DNA of 64,000 nucleotides from Choristoneura fumiferana (taxonomy: Eukaryota > Arthropoda > Insecta > Lepidoptera > Tortricidae): contig NC_133485.1 in the NCBI RefSeq assembly GCF_025370935.1, positions 6,398,554-6,462,553 on the forward strand. Direction: 5' to 3'. A program made the translations under genes and the position numbers. Under the pieces are notes generated by a model. That model did no database searches, was not told where the DNA came from, and was given only the letters and a program-made list of their open reading frames with translations. Shown piece by piece: positions 27,601 through 42,600 of this stretch (the stretch's first letter is position 1; the number at the start of each line of letters is the position of its first letter).

Positions 27601-30600
27601 ATTTGGGTTTGTCGGAGAGTGTTAGAAATTACAACTATAATGTAAGATCAGAGAATGCGAGCCGTGTTGTGACAATGGCGAGAGGATGATTAATGACCGG
27701 GGGTAATCTAGCGGTTTTTATTTAGAACAAGCACAAGCGCAGGGGGGACGTGGAATAGCTGGCGACAAAATAGGCCATCGGGTTGATGTACGTGGAGTTT
27801 AATCTAGAAATGATGCGAAGGAGAGAAGATGCAAGTAGTTGAAGATGATGATGTTGACATGATAGGTGTTAATTAAAATGGTATAGAAATAGGTATAAAT
27901 GTTTGACATGAAATGAGTTCATATAATGACGCAGATGATGAATATTCTTAGCTGGTGACAAACACATTATAGAAGAAATCAAACCCATGAAATTAAAATG
28001 TCCGTTTCGTATTTCACAAATGTACAATCAAATTGCGCAAGAGCCAAGAAACCGGCCTCCACGAGTATTATTCTATTTCTCTGGAATTAGACGATTACAA
28101 CATTCGCCTATTTCAAATCTGAGATATTTGCTCAACTTTCAAACATAAATTTAAAACAATTCCAGTCGATTTCAGTAAACGCGCTGTACAGTTTAAATAA
28201 TAAATGTATTCGACTATTTACTTTCCATTGCCAACTTGTTTTTCTTTGTCAATAACGAATATTATTTCTACACATTTTTACGTGAGTGACCCAGATCCTG
28301 TCATGAAGTACCATTGCAATTTTTCACACAGCGTCAACAATTTGTCAGTGACTCAAGCGCGGATAATTTGACACACGACTCAAGTGGCGAAGACCAGGGG
28401 CCATTTCACGAAACAACAAGCTACATTTCTGCACCTGTACGCTACAAGCATTGGATAAATTTTGCAATTTTACACCCGTAGACGTGTAGGTAATTTAAGT
28501 TTGTGAAAAGGGGCTCAAGCAGTACAATTATAATCGTAATCGTCAGATGTAATTCGCACTTCGCGCGTTATCAAAGCTGCCGTAATCTCTACAATTACAC
28601 AATTACTTTAATTAAGTGGCCCGCAATAACTTCCCGTCGCGCTGCAATCCTGTCGTAAGTGTCATGACAAAACAGGGGCTCGGTGTAATAAACCTTATCT
28701 ATATCTATACACAAATGAACATAACAACGTATATGATGCTAAGGAAATAGCTATTGTAAATGAAAAAAGTTCTGATTCGCTAACAAATAAAAGAATAGCT
28801 TCAAAGGGTCACACCGCTGTACAATATAAGGAAATGTCATCAATTAAATGCGAGAAGCAGAAAATAAATTGACAAATAGAAAGTTGATGATCAAAACAAT
28901 TAAGAACCGGGTTGGACCGCAATGTGTTTGTTAACTTATAGTTAAGTAGCGTGACAACAACCAACTCGAACGGGAGGTTGCGTTTGTTTAATCCGTTCAC
29001 TCGGCCGGCAACATAAAGCAAACAATATATTAAGTTAATTGATCTATACAAGATGGACCGACGACCTGTTTAAGATCGCGGGATCGCGTTGGATGCGGAA
29101 AGCACAAGACCGGTCTGAGTGGAGAGGTCTATGTCCAGCAGTGGACGTCTTTCGGCTGACATGATGATGATGATGATGAATTAATCTATTCTGACGTGTT
29201 TGAGGAGAAAGCTTAGCAAAATTTAGCGCTAAAGAAACAATAAATTATGATAAATTTGACAACGATAAAATCAATGTGTTATCTTCTAATAACACCGCGA
29301 CTGGTGATGTTGATACAATTGGTACAAGCAACAAATAACAATCAAACCGCAACCTACCGCGCTGGATCAAAACTCTCGAAAAGATAAACATATTTTAAGT
29401 AATCCAAAACAATGTTAGCGGGCACGTCTTGCACGCCAAGTAGAGCCATTTAGTAGGGGGCGGTAAAGGTACAATTACTGCGAAATAACCAATAAATTAC
29501 ATAGCAATGGCTGCGGGTGCGCCGGCGCCGCGTGACGAGCAGCGGCAGCGTCGCTTCCGCGAAACGCCATCTAGCGGCCGCAAATAACACGATCACGATC
29601 GATATCGACACGGACGATACTATAACCAGCTATTAGGGAAAATTGTCGCTAATAGCGGTATGTACTGGAACTGAACGGTCCCTGGGACACCATGAAGATG
29701 ATCTTTGATGAACGGCCGTTTCTTGCCGTTTATTTTAAAATTATTTAATTATACCTTTCTTTACAGATAATACGTGTGTACAGTTTCAGCTTTCAATTCA
29801 AATTCATGAGCATCTTTAGAAACAGCTTTGACTTTTACCCTAACATCTGCTTCGAATTTTCGATTTTACGACGTTTATCCGCCATGAAATGTGCTTCGTG
29901 TTGGATTAGTAGTGTTACCAAGATTTCGTACTTTGTTGCAAATCACTTGTTTTACTTCATTCCGTTTCCTTATGCGGCGACGGAAACTAGTGTTGACATT
30001 GCCAACAGTCCTTTGTTCAACTTGTTCCTTAATAAAGCTATGTTACTTCAGAATTTAATTATAATTCATAACGGTTTGCTTTATCTTCAACTTTCTTAAT
30101 GTGCTAGTCGTAAACCGCACCTTCTGAGAAATGTCGGCATTCGGTTGACTTTGAAAAAGTTTATAAGGGTGTGTCCAGTGAATAGATATCCGAATGTTTG
30201 TTAGAAATTGTTTCGGAAACAATGGGAGTGAAAAAAGTTGCATTGGGGATGGACCGTGAGCAAGTTGGGATCGGGACAGGCGGAAGTGACATTAGGGTTG
30301 CAGATGTGGAAAACTGGTCACAGTCTATTAAAGTTTATTTACTTGATTATCCATACTAATATTCTAAATGCGAAAGTGTGTGTGTTTGTATGTTTGTCCG
30401 TCTTTCACATCGAAACGGAGCAACGGATCGACGTGATTTTTGGCATAGATATAGTTTATCAGCCAGAGGGTGCAATAGGCTACTTTTTATCCCGGACAAA
30501 TGCACAGTTCCCGAGGGAACAGCGCGCGATAGCCGAATTCCACGCGGGCCGAACCGCGGGCAATAGCTAGTAACGATTTTTTTCATTAGGTAGGTAGCAA

Positions 30601-33600
30601 AAAATACTTAGATACTGATATCGTTCGTGTTTACAATCACAAAGAATATTGATTGTCTTTTCCTGTTTGAGGGGCCGATAAAATCAAGTTTGAAAACACC
30701 ATTCGAAAATAGTGAAAAATTGTGCTGAATTTGAAATATGAGTAGGTAGACCTAATTAATTTTGTGAACAAGTCGTTTTAGAGTTTATACTTGCAAGAAA
30801 AATGTACAAAAATGTAAAAAAAACATAGTGCAATAGTACCTATTATATTGCGAGGTTGTAAAGGGAACCGGTTATAGTTGTCAATCAAGCACAGTAATGT
30901 TGCTTGCACAATTTGTCTTCCAGGTGTAAATGGGCTTAATCCTTCCCCAGTACCTACAATATACCTGCGTTATCGTGGTTATGTACATCGTCGGCTCATG
31001 CATGACTCAGTGCCCAATGCCCCAACTTATCGTCATTTTTTCACCGTCTCGTATCATCGCAATGTCTCCACCAATTCAGGTAGACAAAATACAATAATAA
31101 AACATTTACCGACCACGACAAAAAAAAAACTTCGAAAGCAATTAACTTGCAAGCGTAAGCCTCCGTGGCGTCAAAAAGATTACAAAGGACGTATCAGTTT
31201 TTGTCCGACTGAGAATTCTTGTCCAAGCAATTTTAACTTTCGGTTTAGGCGGCTATAGTTGAGTTTTGTTCTTATGTGAGAGCGTATTTCATGTAGGTGG
31301 CCGTATTATTTGTTTCTGTTAGATAACAAATTGGTCACTTTTACGAGCCCTCCGATGAAGTCGTCGAGATGCCATTTAACACTATAAAATTACTCCAATA
31401 CATAAAATTTACTTAGTTTCCATTCTTTTACAAATGACCGCCAATAAATTTCACACTTTTGAAATAAAACGCGTCTGTCAATAGCTTTCGCTTGGCCAGA
31501 GCAACATGAACTTTACGACATATGTTATAAGAATATTGCCACGTGTCATGTTCAACAGATGTCGTGCGACAAAGTAAAGCGTACGTGCTTGTCGCATAAA
31601 CACGCCGTGATGTGTGGGGCCCGGTCATATAAACAAAAGCTAGGGGCAATTTTGATGCTTGAATTGCGATGAATAGTTACTCTTTTTCGCGAGGCGTGGC
31701 GTTTACTGCACTATTGATAGGCTCAGTCAAAGAAACTGAATAGCGTATCAGGTTGGAACCTTTGTGCTACTGATGTCATATTGACATTCTATAGATCAGC
31801 CATAGAAATCACAGCGAAATTGATTATGAAAAGGTGCCATGCTGGTACGCGATTCAGTTTCGTCGACTGTACCTACTACATTTTTCACCCTCGCCTCGTG
31901 CATTGTCTCGTGTCTCGCATGGCAACCGATGGAGAATGAGTTTCTGTTTACACTCTTATAGTAGGGTGTTCTAATCAAGAAATTCTTTGATTTGCACCCA
32001 AATAAACCGCTTCCTGAGTGAGCGCGACGAGAGGCGAGACGAGGCGAGGGTGTAAAGCCGAGTTTAGACTTGCAAGAAAAATCGTGCAAGTTGCATTACA
32101 TTGCGGCGCTCGATTGAACACTACAAACTCGTTAGCTTTACGGCCTCGCAATGTAATGCAACTTGCACGATTTTTCTTGCAAGTCTAAAGTCGGCTTAAG
32201 GCTAGTAAAGCTAGTTCATACACACTTTTCGCGACTTGCATCGCTACTCAGGCGCGACTCTAAATGAGCTATAAATGCTAGTTAATAGTGCAGTCAATAA
32301 TTACACCGAGTGGACGTGAGAATGGACGTGGCTGACATTTCGAAGTTACTGCGTGCATGTACTGCATCGCGTAGGTAAATAATAAGTGCCAAAAGTGACA
32401 TTTGAGGAGACAAGCTAATTTTGGTGTTAGATATCACACGGGGTAGTAGAAATAATAGCAATAAAAAATCAAATAAGGTGGCCAAAACATAATGCTTGAC
32501 AATTGTGCTAAAATTAAGAGATGTCACTGCGTGTATCTTGTAAATTGTGCATGACCTAATTGTAAGATTTTCACGGATAGCCACGTTTATTACTTTTTTA
32601 TATAAGTTGTGTAAACCACATTGTCATATTTCCATTTAATACGATTAAATAAAAGTTATTATATAACTATGTAGAATCACGGGATTTTCCATTTATTCTG
32701 CGACTTTACGGAAAGAACGGCAAGTAACTTCTTTAAATCCATAACAATGCAATGATCCTATCAAATTCTACATGTTTGGTTCTTACAGGGATATCGCCCT
32801 ACTTTACGGTTCCAAAGTGAAATACAGACTAAAACAATTGAGCATCTCACAAACTCGTACGCCGCCATTTATCCGGATCAAAAAACGAATGTCGCACGAA
32901 GAATTCTCAAATTCAAATGAGAACAGATCTCTCATTGTAACTCGAATCGAATTTACGACGAATATGATTTACTGGCGGTCTTAATGCGGACGGACTGACT
33001 ACAATAGCCCCATACAAACTGAGGAAAGAATCGTCTGCTCAAATTTTAGTGTTACAGCGGTCACCCTCCCTCCCCCCTTAGTCTCAATAACACTTTTATT
33101 ATCCTTCTTGGAAAAACAAAAACAAGTAAGTAAACTTTAATTAATCATTGTTTTTTTAAAGAAGTTTTAGGGCCACAGTCTTGATATTGCATAAGTATAG
33201 TCTTGTGGTAGAGTCAGGTTTCAAACTTTGATTAAATCGCGAGAATTCGAACACGATCGAATTCGACGCCTAAAATAATCGATTAAACACGCACTCGGAT
33301 CGAAAACAATGCATTTTTCGGCCGCAAATTCGATCACATTAGGACGTTGACACGCGCCTGACTTTAGAAAAAAAACACAAATGTCAAAATCGAATGACGT
33401 TTAATAGACACGGAATATATTATTAAGTAGAAAAGTAGGAACTTTTTCAATATATTTGACCCCTGTCTGATGAAATAAATGAAAGGATTATCAAAATGAA
33501 TCGCTCTCGTCTTATGACTGCGTGTTTAAAAATTGACGCTAACTAATTGGCAATCATGAGCTCGTTGATATCGATGTTTAACATTAGTTCATCGATGGTG

Positions 33601-36600
33601 GTCATCACATGACCCCAGAAATACTTTTTTTATTTAATAGACCATTAACTTTAAGCATACGCAAAGTTTGAAACTGACATTGTGAATGCTTCGTCCTTGG
33701 TGGTGGTCAAATTAGCTGAACAATAAACATTAACATCATAATACCTTAATAAAGCATCAAAAACCGGTGTATAAGCCATAAAAATTCATGATTAACACCC
33801 TTAAGCGAGCTGATGAATTTATTATAAGAAAGCATCGTTACAAATGCCATTAATTTAAATAAAAAGTAACATTCAAACATCGGCATTCTGGTTACAGCAG
33901 ATCAAAGACGACGCTGTACAAAAACTATTAAAAATAAAAAACAAGACGTTTAAAAGCTACATTAAAAAAATATTAATAGAGCACTAAATGTCTATGGGAC
34001 GTTCAGTTTAATATAAAAATTAGAATAAAGCGACTATTCAAGTGTAGACTTTGATATATTGTTAATACTTTCGTCGCGAGATTAGCATCGAATCTGCGCA
34101 GGCGACTACAGGAAGTTGGTATAGATCAACAGCGTTCGCTATAGGGTTGTACCATTTTACGTTTTCTAAATCATTCTATGTCACATTGAGAATGCAAAAT
34201 AAATATTTTATTCAAGAATACAAACCAGTGTTTTCTTGCTCACGAAATATTTCTCCCGAACCACATTAAATCAATATTAGGAACAATTATTCAAAATACT
34301 TAACTGGCTCTATTAAAATTCTAAACGCGAATTAATAACATGCTTTGATCAATGAAAAACGCAATAAATAAACGTTGCTTCCCACTAAAACGACATTAAT
34401 ACAGAAGAATGCGATTAAGAAGTAGAGCTATGCGTGTTACGTTTGTCGTGCGAGGAGATATGTCTCATCACTATGTCCGACTTGATTAATTCCACTTTTA
34501 TTTGTATAAGAATTAAAGAATTAAACAGCTGTGGACGCTTTTGATCCCGATACGCAGACCGCGACGACAAAACGTCTCTACATATTTTTTCATGACAGTG
34601 TGAAAACCCGACGAAAATATAATCGATCATAATCTCGGTGGAATCCGTTGGATTGCGTACTGGCCGCTTTTGAACGCTTGTCTATTCGAATGGGAGCCGT
34701 TTAAAAATTAACGTCATAATTCTAGAATGTCGGAAATAGCGTTCGGCGTTCGAAGTTTGAATTATTAAATTAAACGGAATTGCTTTTTTTAGTTACATAA
34801 ACAATGTCAATGTTGAAATTGTTGCTAGCCAAACGTAAAAGTAAAAATAAAAAGTTAAATCAAACGTAAAACCCCCTTTTTATAATAACTGAAATTTCAA
34901 GCGAGGTTCATAAAATGCGAAGGTGTTTCAGAATCAGAATGGAATGTTATTTAGAACATTGTAGCACTTTGGCGTTGTTGAGGCGTAAAACTGGATCAAA
35001 ACATACATTCACGGTAAGTTCGCAAACATTGGTGAATTTACTCTAAGTTTTGAACTGTGTGGTACAATTCATGAGAGGTGCCATTACAAAACTGAAACAT
35101 GTCAAGAATCTGACTTTACTACCGCAATTGAAACTTAAACCTTAAACCTCTCCATAAAGATTACATGTGGATAAAATAGCATAATATGTTATGTATAACT
35201 TAATTACCTAATGTAATTAATTTTAAAATTGCCACGCCCCAACAGGGCATCATTTTTTATATTTTTTTGTAAAAGGTGTTGCAATAAATAAATACTGAAT
35301 ACTGAAACCGGTTGTATAACTTAGCAAAAGTGATTTTAAAGCTGCAAGATAAATTGCTACTAGAGTATTAATTTTCCAACAAACCGTAAAATAGAATACA
35401 TACCTATCGCAGCTAATGCTACTCAATATATATATATATATATACACGTATATTTTAGTTTATGATTTCATTTGAAGGATGTTCAACATTAAATAATACT
35501 GATTTCAGCAACTGAGCTAGAAACATTCATTTTAAATCACTTAAGAAAAATTACTTTAGTGTGTCTTAGCTAACAAAAATGTGGCGATAGTTCCAAAACA
35601 ATATTTATAAGTAGGTATACAGATTTGCATGAGCTGTGTCACTGTGACATACTTTTTATGACACAAAATGTGAAAAGACAGAGAGAGAAAGACAACGATT
35701 AAAGTACCAGTAAGTAAGTTGGCGAGCTGACTTGTTGTTTTAAGTTCGCGAACTTAGGTGATCATAACAAAAAAACTTGCCTAACCATAAGTACGTGAAA
35801 CACAGCCAGCTTTTTTAGGCTTTTTTATTTAGGCTTAGAATAAGCTACTTTTGCGTCTATGTTTTTTTGTTTCTGTAATAACATATTTGTTATTTATTGT
35901 ATGTAAATTTTAGTACCAACGCAAGCAAAAACAAAGCAAAGAAGGTAACCATCATGTCGTATAAGGATGTTAAGGAGGCAGCTTCGAGTAGAGAGAAGTG
36001 GAGAGCCATTCATCGGCTACACCGAGAAGAGTGTAATGTGTAACTCTTAAATAAGAAGAAGAGGAGAGAGTACCTACGCGAAGTCCATGTTGGCCTTTAA
36101 CGCTGGTCGCTTGTGGTTTGCGGGCGTGACAGCGCACCGACGTTATTGGCGCGAGATGACCGTCACAATGCGCGGAAAAGCGCCAATAAACGTTTACCCG
36201 TGAAGAGGGATTCATAGTTTCATTCAATATATACTATTTTAATATAATAATAAAGAGGTAAACTTTGTGGACTCGTATATACGGTATCTGGACATACTCG
36301 TACTGAACCGTTTTTATTATATATTTCAGTAGTTCTAAGCTTAGTGGTTTAACCTAAACTATGGTCTCTCAAGGAAAGAATCGATGGATTTCCGAATTAT
36401 TGTGCGTAATTAATTCAAACTTTACCAAGGGCTTTACGGTGAAGGAAAACATCGTGAGAACAACTGTACACGTGATTCCAGATTAACATGGGATATTTTT
36501 TATCTCGAGAAGGTGCCATGTACCGAAGTCTTACATTATTTTTTGTTACAGATCAAACTCAAATGTCCTTTATTTTCTTTTAAGTACTATTAATTATTTA

Positions 36601-39600
36601 CATTATTGCGTTAAGATCAAAAATGTCGCTTTATTTTCTTTTAAGTACTATTTTAAAAATAAATTATTTACAATAATAATGCGCGGGCGCCAGTAAACGT
36701 TGACCCGTGAAGGGATTAGTATTTTCATTCAATATATTTTTTTATCCTTGTCATAACTTAGTAGCGTAGGTGCTTTGCACTTTGTTTTCAGAGCTGCACA
36801 CGCGTGAAGCGCTGGCTGCTAGTTTACAATATTAGTTGGATTAGAAAAGTAATCCAAATCACCCCAACAATACCTATCTGACAGTAATTGTAAACACTCA
36901 TACGAACCATCCATCTTCACCCCCTTCTAATCCGACGCAGGAATGTTCTAGATCATCAATCTTTGGATAATTTTAGACTGTGACATAATCGTTTTTTTAT
37001 AAAAGGGCCAAACTGAGACGAATGCCAAAACCCTACGTTTGTGTCGTGTCCGTTTCGCGAACTATTTTTATTGCGACAGATACCATCAAGTAACGCTAAT
37101 TATATTATTTGACATGCGTTTTATTTAAAATAAAATACATGTATTCGCTGAACCGCTAATAACATTCGCATTCACAATTTCTTTCTGTAGAACGATATAG
37201 CATGAGTGTAGAAAGAGATGGCGAATTCGAGTTCCAGCGCGCTAGACATATGATGTCTTGCGTTCCACTGGTATTAAAAGAAAACCGTTTAAAAAACTGA
37301 ATTCCACGCCACTCTTGCACACTATCGAAATAAACAAAACTTGATAATTATCTTTAATTACTCGTACTGGATCATAATATCTCGGAATGATAATGTCAAA
37401 CAGCGGTCCAGTATTACCAATTGTTGCTGGTGCGGGCTAAAAATCAGCGCTGGGGTGTTGTTATAATATAAACGCTTCAGCGTTATGTTCTTTCTTTCTC
37501 TGTCATTATCCTTCGTGTTGTCTATGTATTTGTACTAACATTGTTGTGTCTTCTGCGTTTATGTATTCTCTTTCTTTCGTTCTTCCTAAATCTTCGTTTT
37601 TACTCGAATCATCTAACTGCGACAATTTCTACAGTATTGTATCATATCATGGTTAAGACACCTTTAAATTAAAACAAAAGAAGCAGCCACAAACAGTTTT
37701 AATCTACGATTTCATTCATTCAAAGCATTTCCGAAAAGCAATAACCTTACCCCGCCCACAAATATCAGTCTCCTCTAATCAATCAACTTGAATGAACTCG
37801 AAAACAAATGGGCAAAGCTCGGCCAGAAATCGAATTAACCACGAGCTAGTTTAGACACCAATTAAACTTCTAACAAAGGCTATCTTCAATGAGATGAAAA
37901 AAATTTGATAGATCAACTCTTTAACCTCATCTATCATCAAGAACCTCGCACGGCAAAATGCGACGAATCTTAACTACTTTGGGTTCACATTCGAAGAGGT
38001 TTTGAAGCCTTTAACGCCTCGGAAACTTGAGAAGGCTGTTGGTACAACATCTTATATCGATTAAACAGATAATTAATCACGGGAAATGAATCCGAATGAG
38101 ATGTTATTAGTTATACCACACTCGCTATTAACAAGTGAAACAATAGGTGTGGACGTACATCGTGATTATTATTTGACGAATATAATCCTCGGTGCTAATA
38201 TTATAAATATGAAAGTTTGAATGTTTGTCAATCCATCACGAAAAAACCGTTCAATTGATATGGATAAAATTTGCCACACTGATAGTCTAATAGCTTATGT
38301 ATATAATTAAATGGAATACTTTTTATCTCAGAATATTGCATTGTTCTCGCAGGACAACGATAGGTAAGTTATTCGCCGACAGTATTACGGGCAATAGCTG
38401 TCAAGTAGTTTTTTTTGCATTTTTTAAATCTCATCATCACCTTTATTTCTACTATACTTATTGAGTGTTCAGATGCCTATGTGTAGGTAATGTAATGTTT
38501 TTTTTTTCATTGTCTATTGAACTGCCTGCAATAAATGTTACCAAATCAAAATAGACACACACGCAATAGACATTCACAGCCAAATTTGTCACTTTTGATT
38601 TTGACAGTTACGTACACTTTTAGTGTTTAATATTGAGCTAACTATTACTCGTGGCAACATGGCAAATGACATGGTGTTTATGATTTTGGCACTTCACGTG
38701 GATCCCGTGGGAATATCAGCAATTAAAGCAGGTTAGGTAGCCTATATGTTATTCTCGAAATCTAGTTATATACTAACCAAATTTCATCCAAAACCACCCG
38801 ATTTGTTTAGCATGAATGAGTAGCAAACTATCGCATTTATAATATTGGTAAGATAATATCTATTACATAGCAGCATCCTGTATAAAGTCACGGACAGAAA
38901 CGGTCCGATGGCCGATCAATCAGCTGCTAACGAGCGCCGTAGTAACACGGCACCCCCACCCCCACTCATTCACGTTCATTATAAACCTTTTACATTATAT
39001 TTTGTCGGTATTAAAAGCACTACACAGTCTTAGTTTTTTTTTTCTAGTTTATGGCCAGACGTTTTTTGCCAACGAGACTTTAAGTTTAGATTGTTTTTAA
39101 ATATAAAAATTATTCCATGCCACACAGGACACGAAATTTAACACATTTTTTAATTGTTTGTTATTGAATTAGACACGTAATTTACGAGCTGTCCTGGAAA
39201 TCGAACCCAAATTAACTGTGAGCACTAACTGTGATTGTCATTATCATCAAAGCAAAGAAAGTGGAGCAAGAGAAACTTTTACAAATGGACAGTCATACTA
39301 AGATCATACTATAGTCTAATAACTGTCATACTATTACAGATTAAAGAGAAATAGGTAGGTAGGGTACCTACAGTGGCACAAAAAACGGAACTAACGACTA
39401 TGTTGCAAAACATCACTTTTACAGTTTGCCGTGAATGTCGTATCCCGTGTGTTTGTATCTTTTGTTCGTTGTTTTCAGTTTGAGATTAAAGCACTAATAA
39501 TATTAAAGCTAATATCAATAATTTATCAAATATTTCATGATGTAAATAAAATAAAGCATCCTCCTTGCCACAGAATAGATAATAGTAAAAGTACTTACCC

Positions 39601-42600
39601 TTGTGCTAACGTCACCCATGGATATTAACATCTTTGTCATACTATACCTATAAATATTACCATAGACTTTTGTCTATGATTTCTTTTGAAATCGAACTTT
39701 TTATTCATGTAGGGTACGTATATTTTAATTGCATAAATCAAGTTAAACGATAAATAAGTTCGCATATCAGATCAATTTGTGTTTGCTAATCAAAAGTAAT
39801 GCTCATGCAATCGCCATTTGCATATCCAATTAGATCGAGCGATTTAAAAAAAGACCACCATGACAACGGATCAACATTTAACATCGTTCGTCACATTAAA
39901 CGTCTGATAAAAAAAAACTTTTTAATCTGCATAAAGACGAAGACAGAGTGCGGAGAAGTCGAAGGCGTGGCGAGGAATTGTCATTACTCATATGTAATAA
40001 ATGATAAAACATTATTAATACGAGATCATCGTGATGCACGCACACGCGCTGCATTAACTAATTAAAAGTTTGACGTTTGACTTTAGTTTTGTTAATGTAA
40101 AATAAAATTAAGGCCAATAAAATTAAGCTGTTTCTTTAATTTCTATAGTTTTTCATTTACAACAACTCTTAGCTGATCTAACTATATCCACTATAACATA
40201 GAGCGAGTGCCCTATGAAACGTCAACACTCTCGTTCACTTTGGAACTGATTCTCATTTTGCGGTACTTGATTACTGCATTGTTATCGGAACTCTGAACTG
40301 ATCAAATTTCAAGTCAATCGGATCATTACGAATGGAAAAAATCGAGTTGAGAGATTTGTCTACATTATTAAGTTCCACAAAAGATTCTCGATGCAAATAA
40401 AACTGTTGGCGTCGTCAAGAATCAGTCTTGTAACGATTAGTTTTGTTATCTCGCGCCGCGTAATAACAACCAGGAGTTTATTGGGCCTGCTCGGAGGTGA
40501 TAAATTGAATAATAATTTATTCCGAACAAGATAAGGAGGTCTGGCGCGATCGCGAAGTGTGATACTCTCAACGGAGGTACCGAGCGCGCGTCACACAGAC
40601 TCGTAACTTTAGGAGTAGTTTCGGATCTGCAAAGTCCGTTCGGATTACTAACGCCGTCGCGTCGTGCTCTTGCCGCGAAGCAGTAATGCTTGCACTGCTG
40701 TGTCAGCGTCGAGATTATAATAATCGGTGAAATTAGGTACCAGCACTAGAGGTATTCTATCTTGGCTCCCTACGTTAGCAACGCATCTACAATCTTCTGG
40801 TGTTGCGCGTGTAAAAATATGACTAGGGTTTTGAGTTGAATCATTACCTAATTAGTAGCGTCCAAAGACAAGTGTTACAATCTAGCCAGGACTATGAGCG
40901 ATATTCTACTTAATAAATCGCATGTATTATACTGAACGGCACGAAGGTAGAACCCAAAACCATAAATACTTTCTTTCTCACATTTGTCTTAAACGATCAG
41001 TATATTTGTGATTTCCATTCAACCACTGCTTTCATGTGTTATTTTTTACGAACAGTTATTTCTTTAAGGGAACCTTTATTTTAATATTATATTTGAATCA
41101 GTGAACTAAAAACTGTAACGTCAAGCGTTCTACATATAAACCAAACTTGACAACTCGCCTGCTGCAGCTAGCTATATCTGCTACATTTTGACTTTAACTA
41201 CCAACTGAAGTGTACTTGTACCATGTGTATTAAGCACCTACCTCTTCTTTTATTAGTAGTTTTTCGTAGTTTGTGGCAGATGACATAGCATGTTGATGAA
41301 CTTTCACTATTTTTTGTCTCTTATTTTAGTAACTCGTGCTCAGTAACTGTAGCAGTATATGTACTTATAAAAAAAACATATGCTAATACACTAATTTACC
41401 TAGTCCCAACTTTAAACTTCATATATATGTAAAGTTTTGCAGATTTAATGAATAGTACTTATCCCTTTAAACTGAATGGTCAGTAAATAATTCAAATTCG
41501 GTGTGATAGGCTCCGTTGATTCACGGCATTTTGTTTCAATTACACAGCGGTCCACGAACTGCGGGTGGATACGGCATCTTCTGTTTAAGATATTTCCTTA
41601 ATTTCCGCCCATCAAACTACCCTACAAATTACTAATACTATTATTGGGATGTTAATAACTGTGTAGTGAAAGCAACAAATGCTTAGCGCATCAAATTCTT
41701 CGAACTCTTTGATTAATCGACGCAAGAATCGCAACCCCAATTTTAAAGTCAAATGAATTTAATATAATAATGATAATTCAAACCCTGATTTAGTACCAAC
41801 TATAAAGTAATTGCAAAAGATGTTTGATTGCGTTATTACCACCTTTTGCCGTATAATAAATACCATCATATAAATAACAGTGGTGCAACAATGAGTATTG
41901 ATTTGACTAACAACTAGGCGGTTGAAAATCAACATGATCTATCTAGCGACAATCATGGCGCCATTTACAACAGAGATCAATTAATGCTAGAGGGGGATGA
42001 GAGATGTCCGAGCCCTGAGTGCGAGGAAGAGAGACGTGGAGTTATCAATCACGCGCCCGCGCACGATCTAAACGCTTGCGGCGATCGAGCGATCTCCCGC
42101 TTAATTATTTCTATTATGATATTTAAAGTATAATGATTATCTGGCTCAGATGCAGATGGCGAATTCCCACACTCATTTCTCTTGTGATATTGCTGTAACC
42201 TTAATTAATACGAAGTGAAAATAATAAATGAGCGAGCGTGCGATATGGACGCCATATATTTTAGTCGTTAAGTGCATTATAACGATTTCAGGTTGTTTTA
42301 TTTGGTTTTATTATGAATGATGCGTTGGAGATTGTTTTTTTGGTAAGTTTTTTTTTTGTTTTTTCTGGATCGGTTTGCAGATATATTTATTTAATTACAG
42401 ATCATCAGTCTGTATATAATTTTGTGTCCATATCTAATACCTACTGGGGTCTACGACTACTAGTATATACGCTACTAAAACTATCAATGGCTATCTGTTA
42501 TATTATATCTCAACATAGGATTAAGTGCCAACATTTGTGAAACCGTGAAGCTTAAACCAAGTTTAATGACTAAATCTAGATTTTATTAGGGTTCTTCACT

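Noticed and set aside
30878..31258. 126-residue plus-strand ORF
   Set aside because: It is basic and without recognisable motif, signal or splice context; such ORFs are expected by chance in 64 kb.
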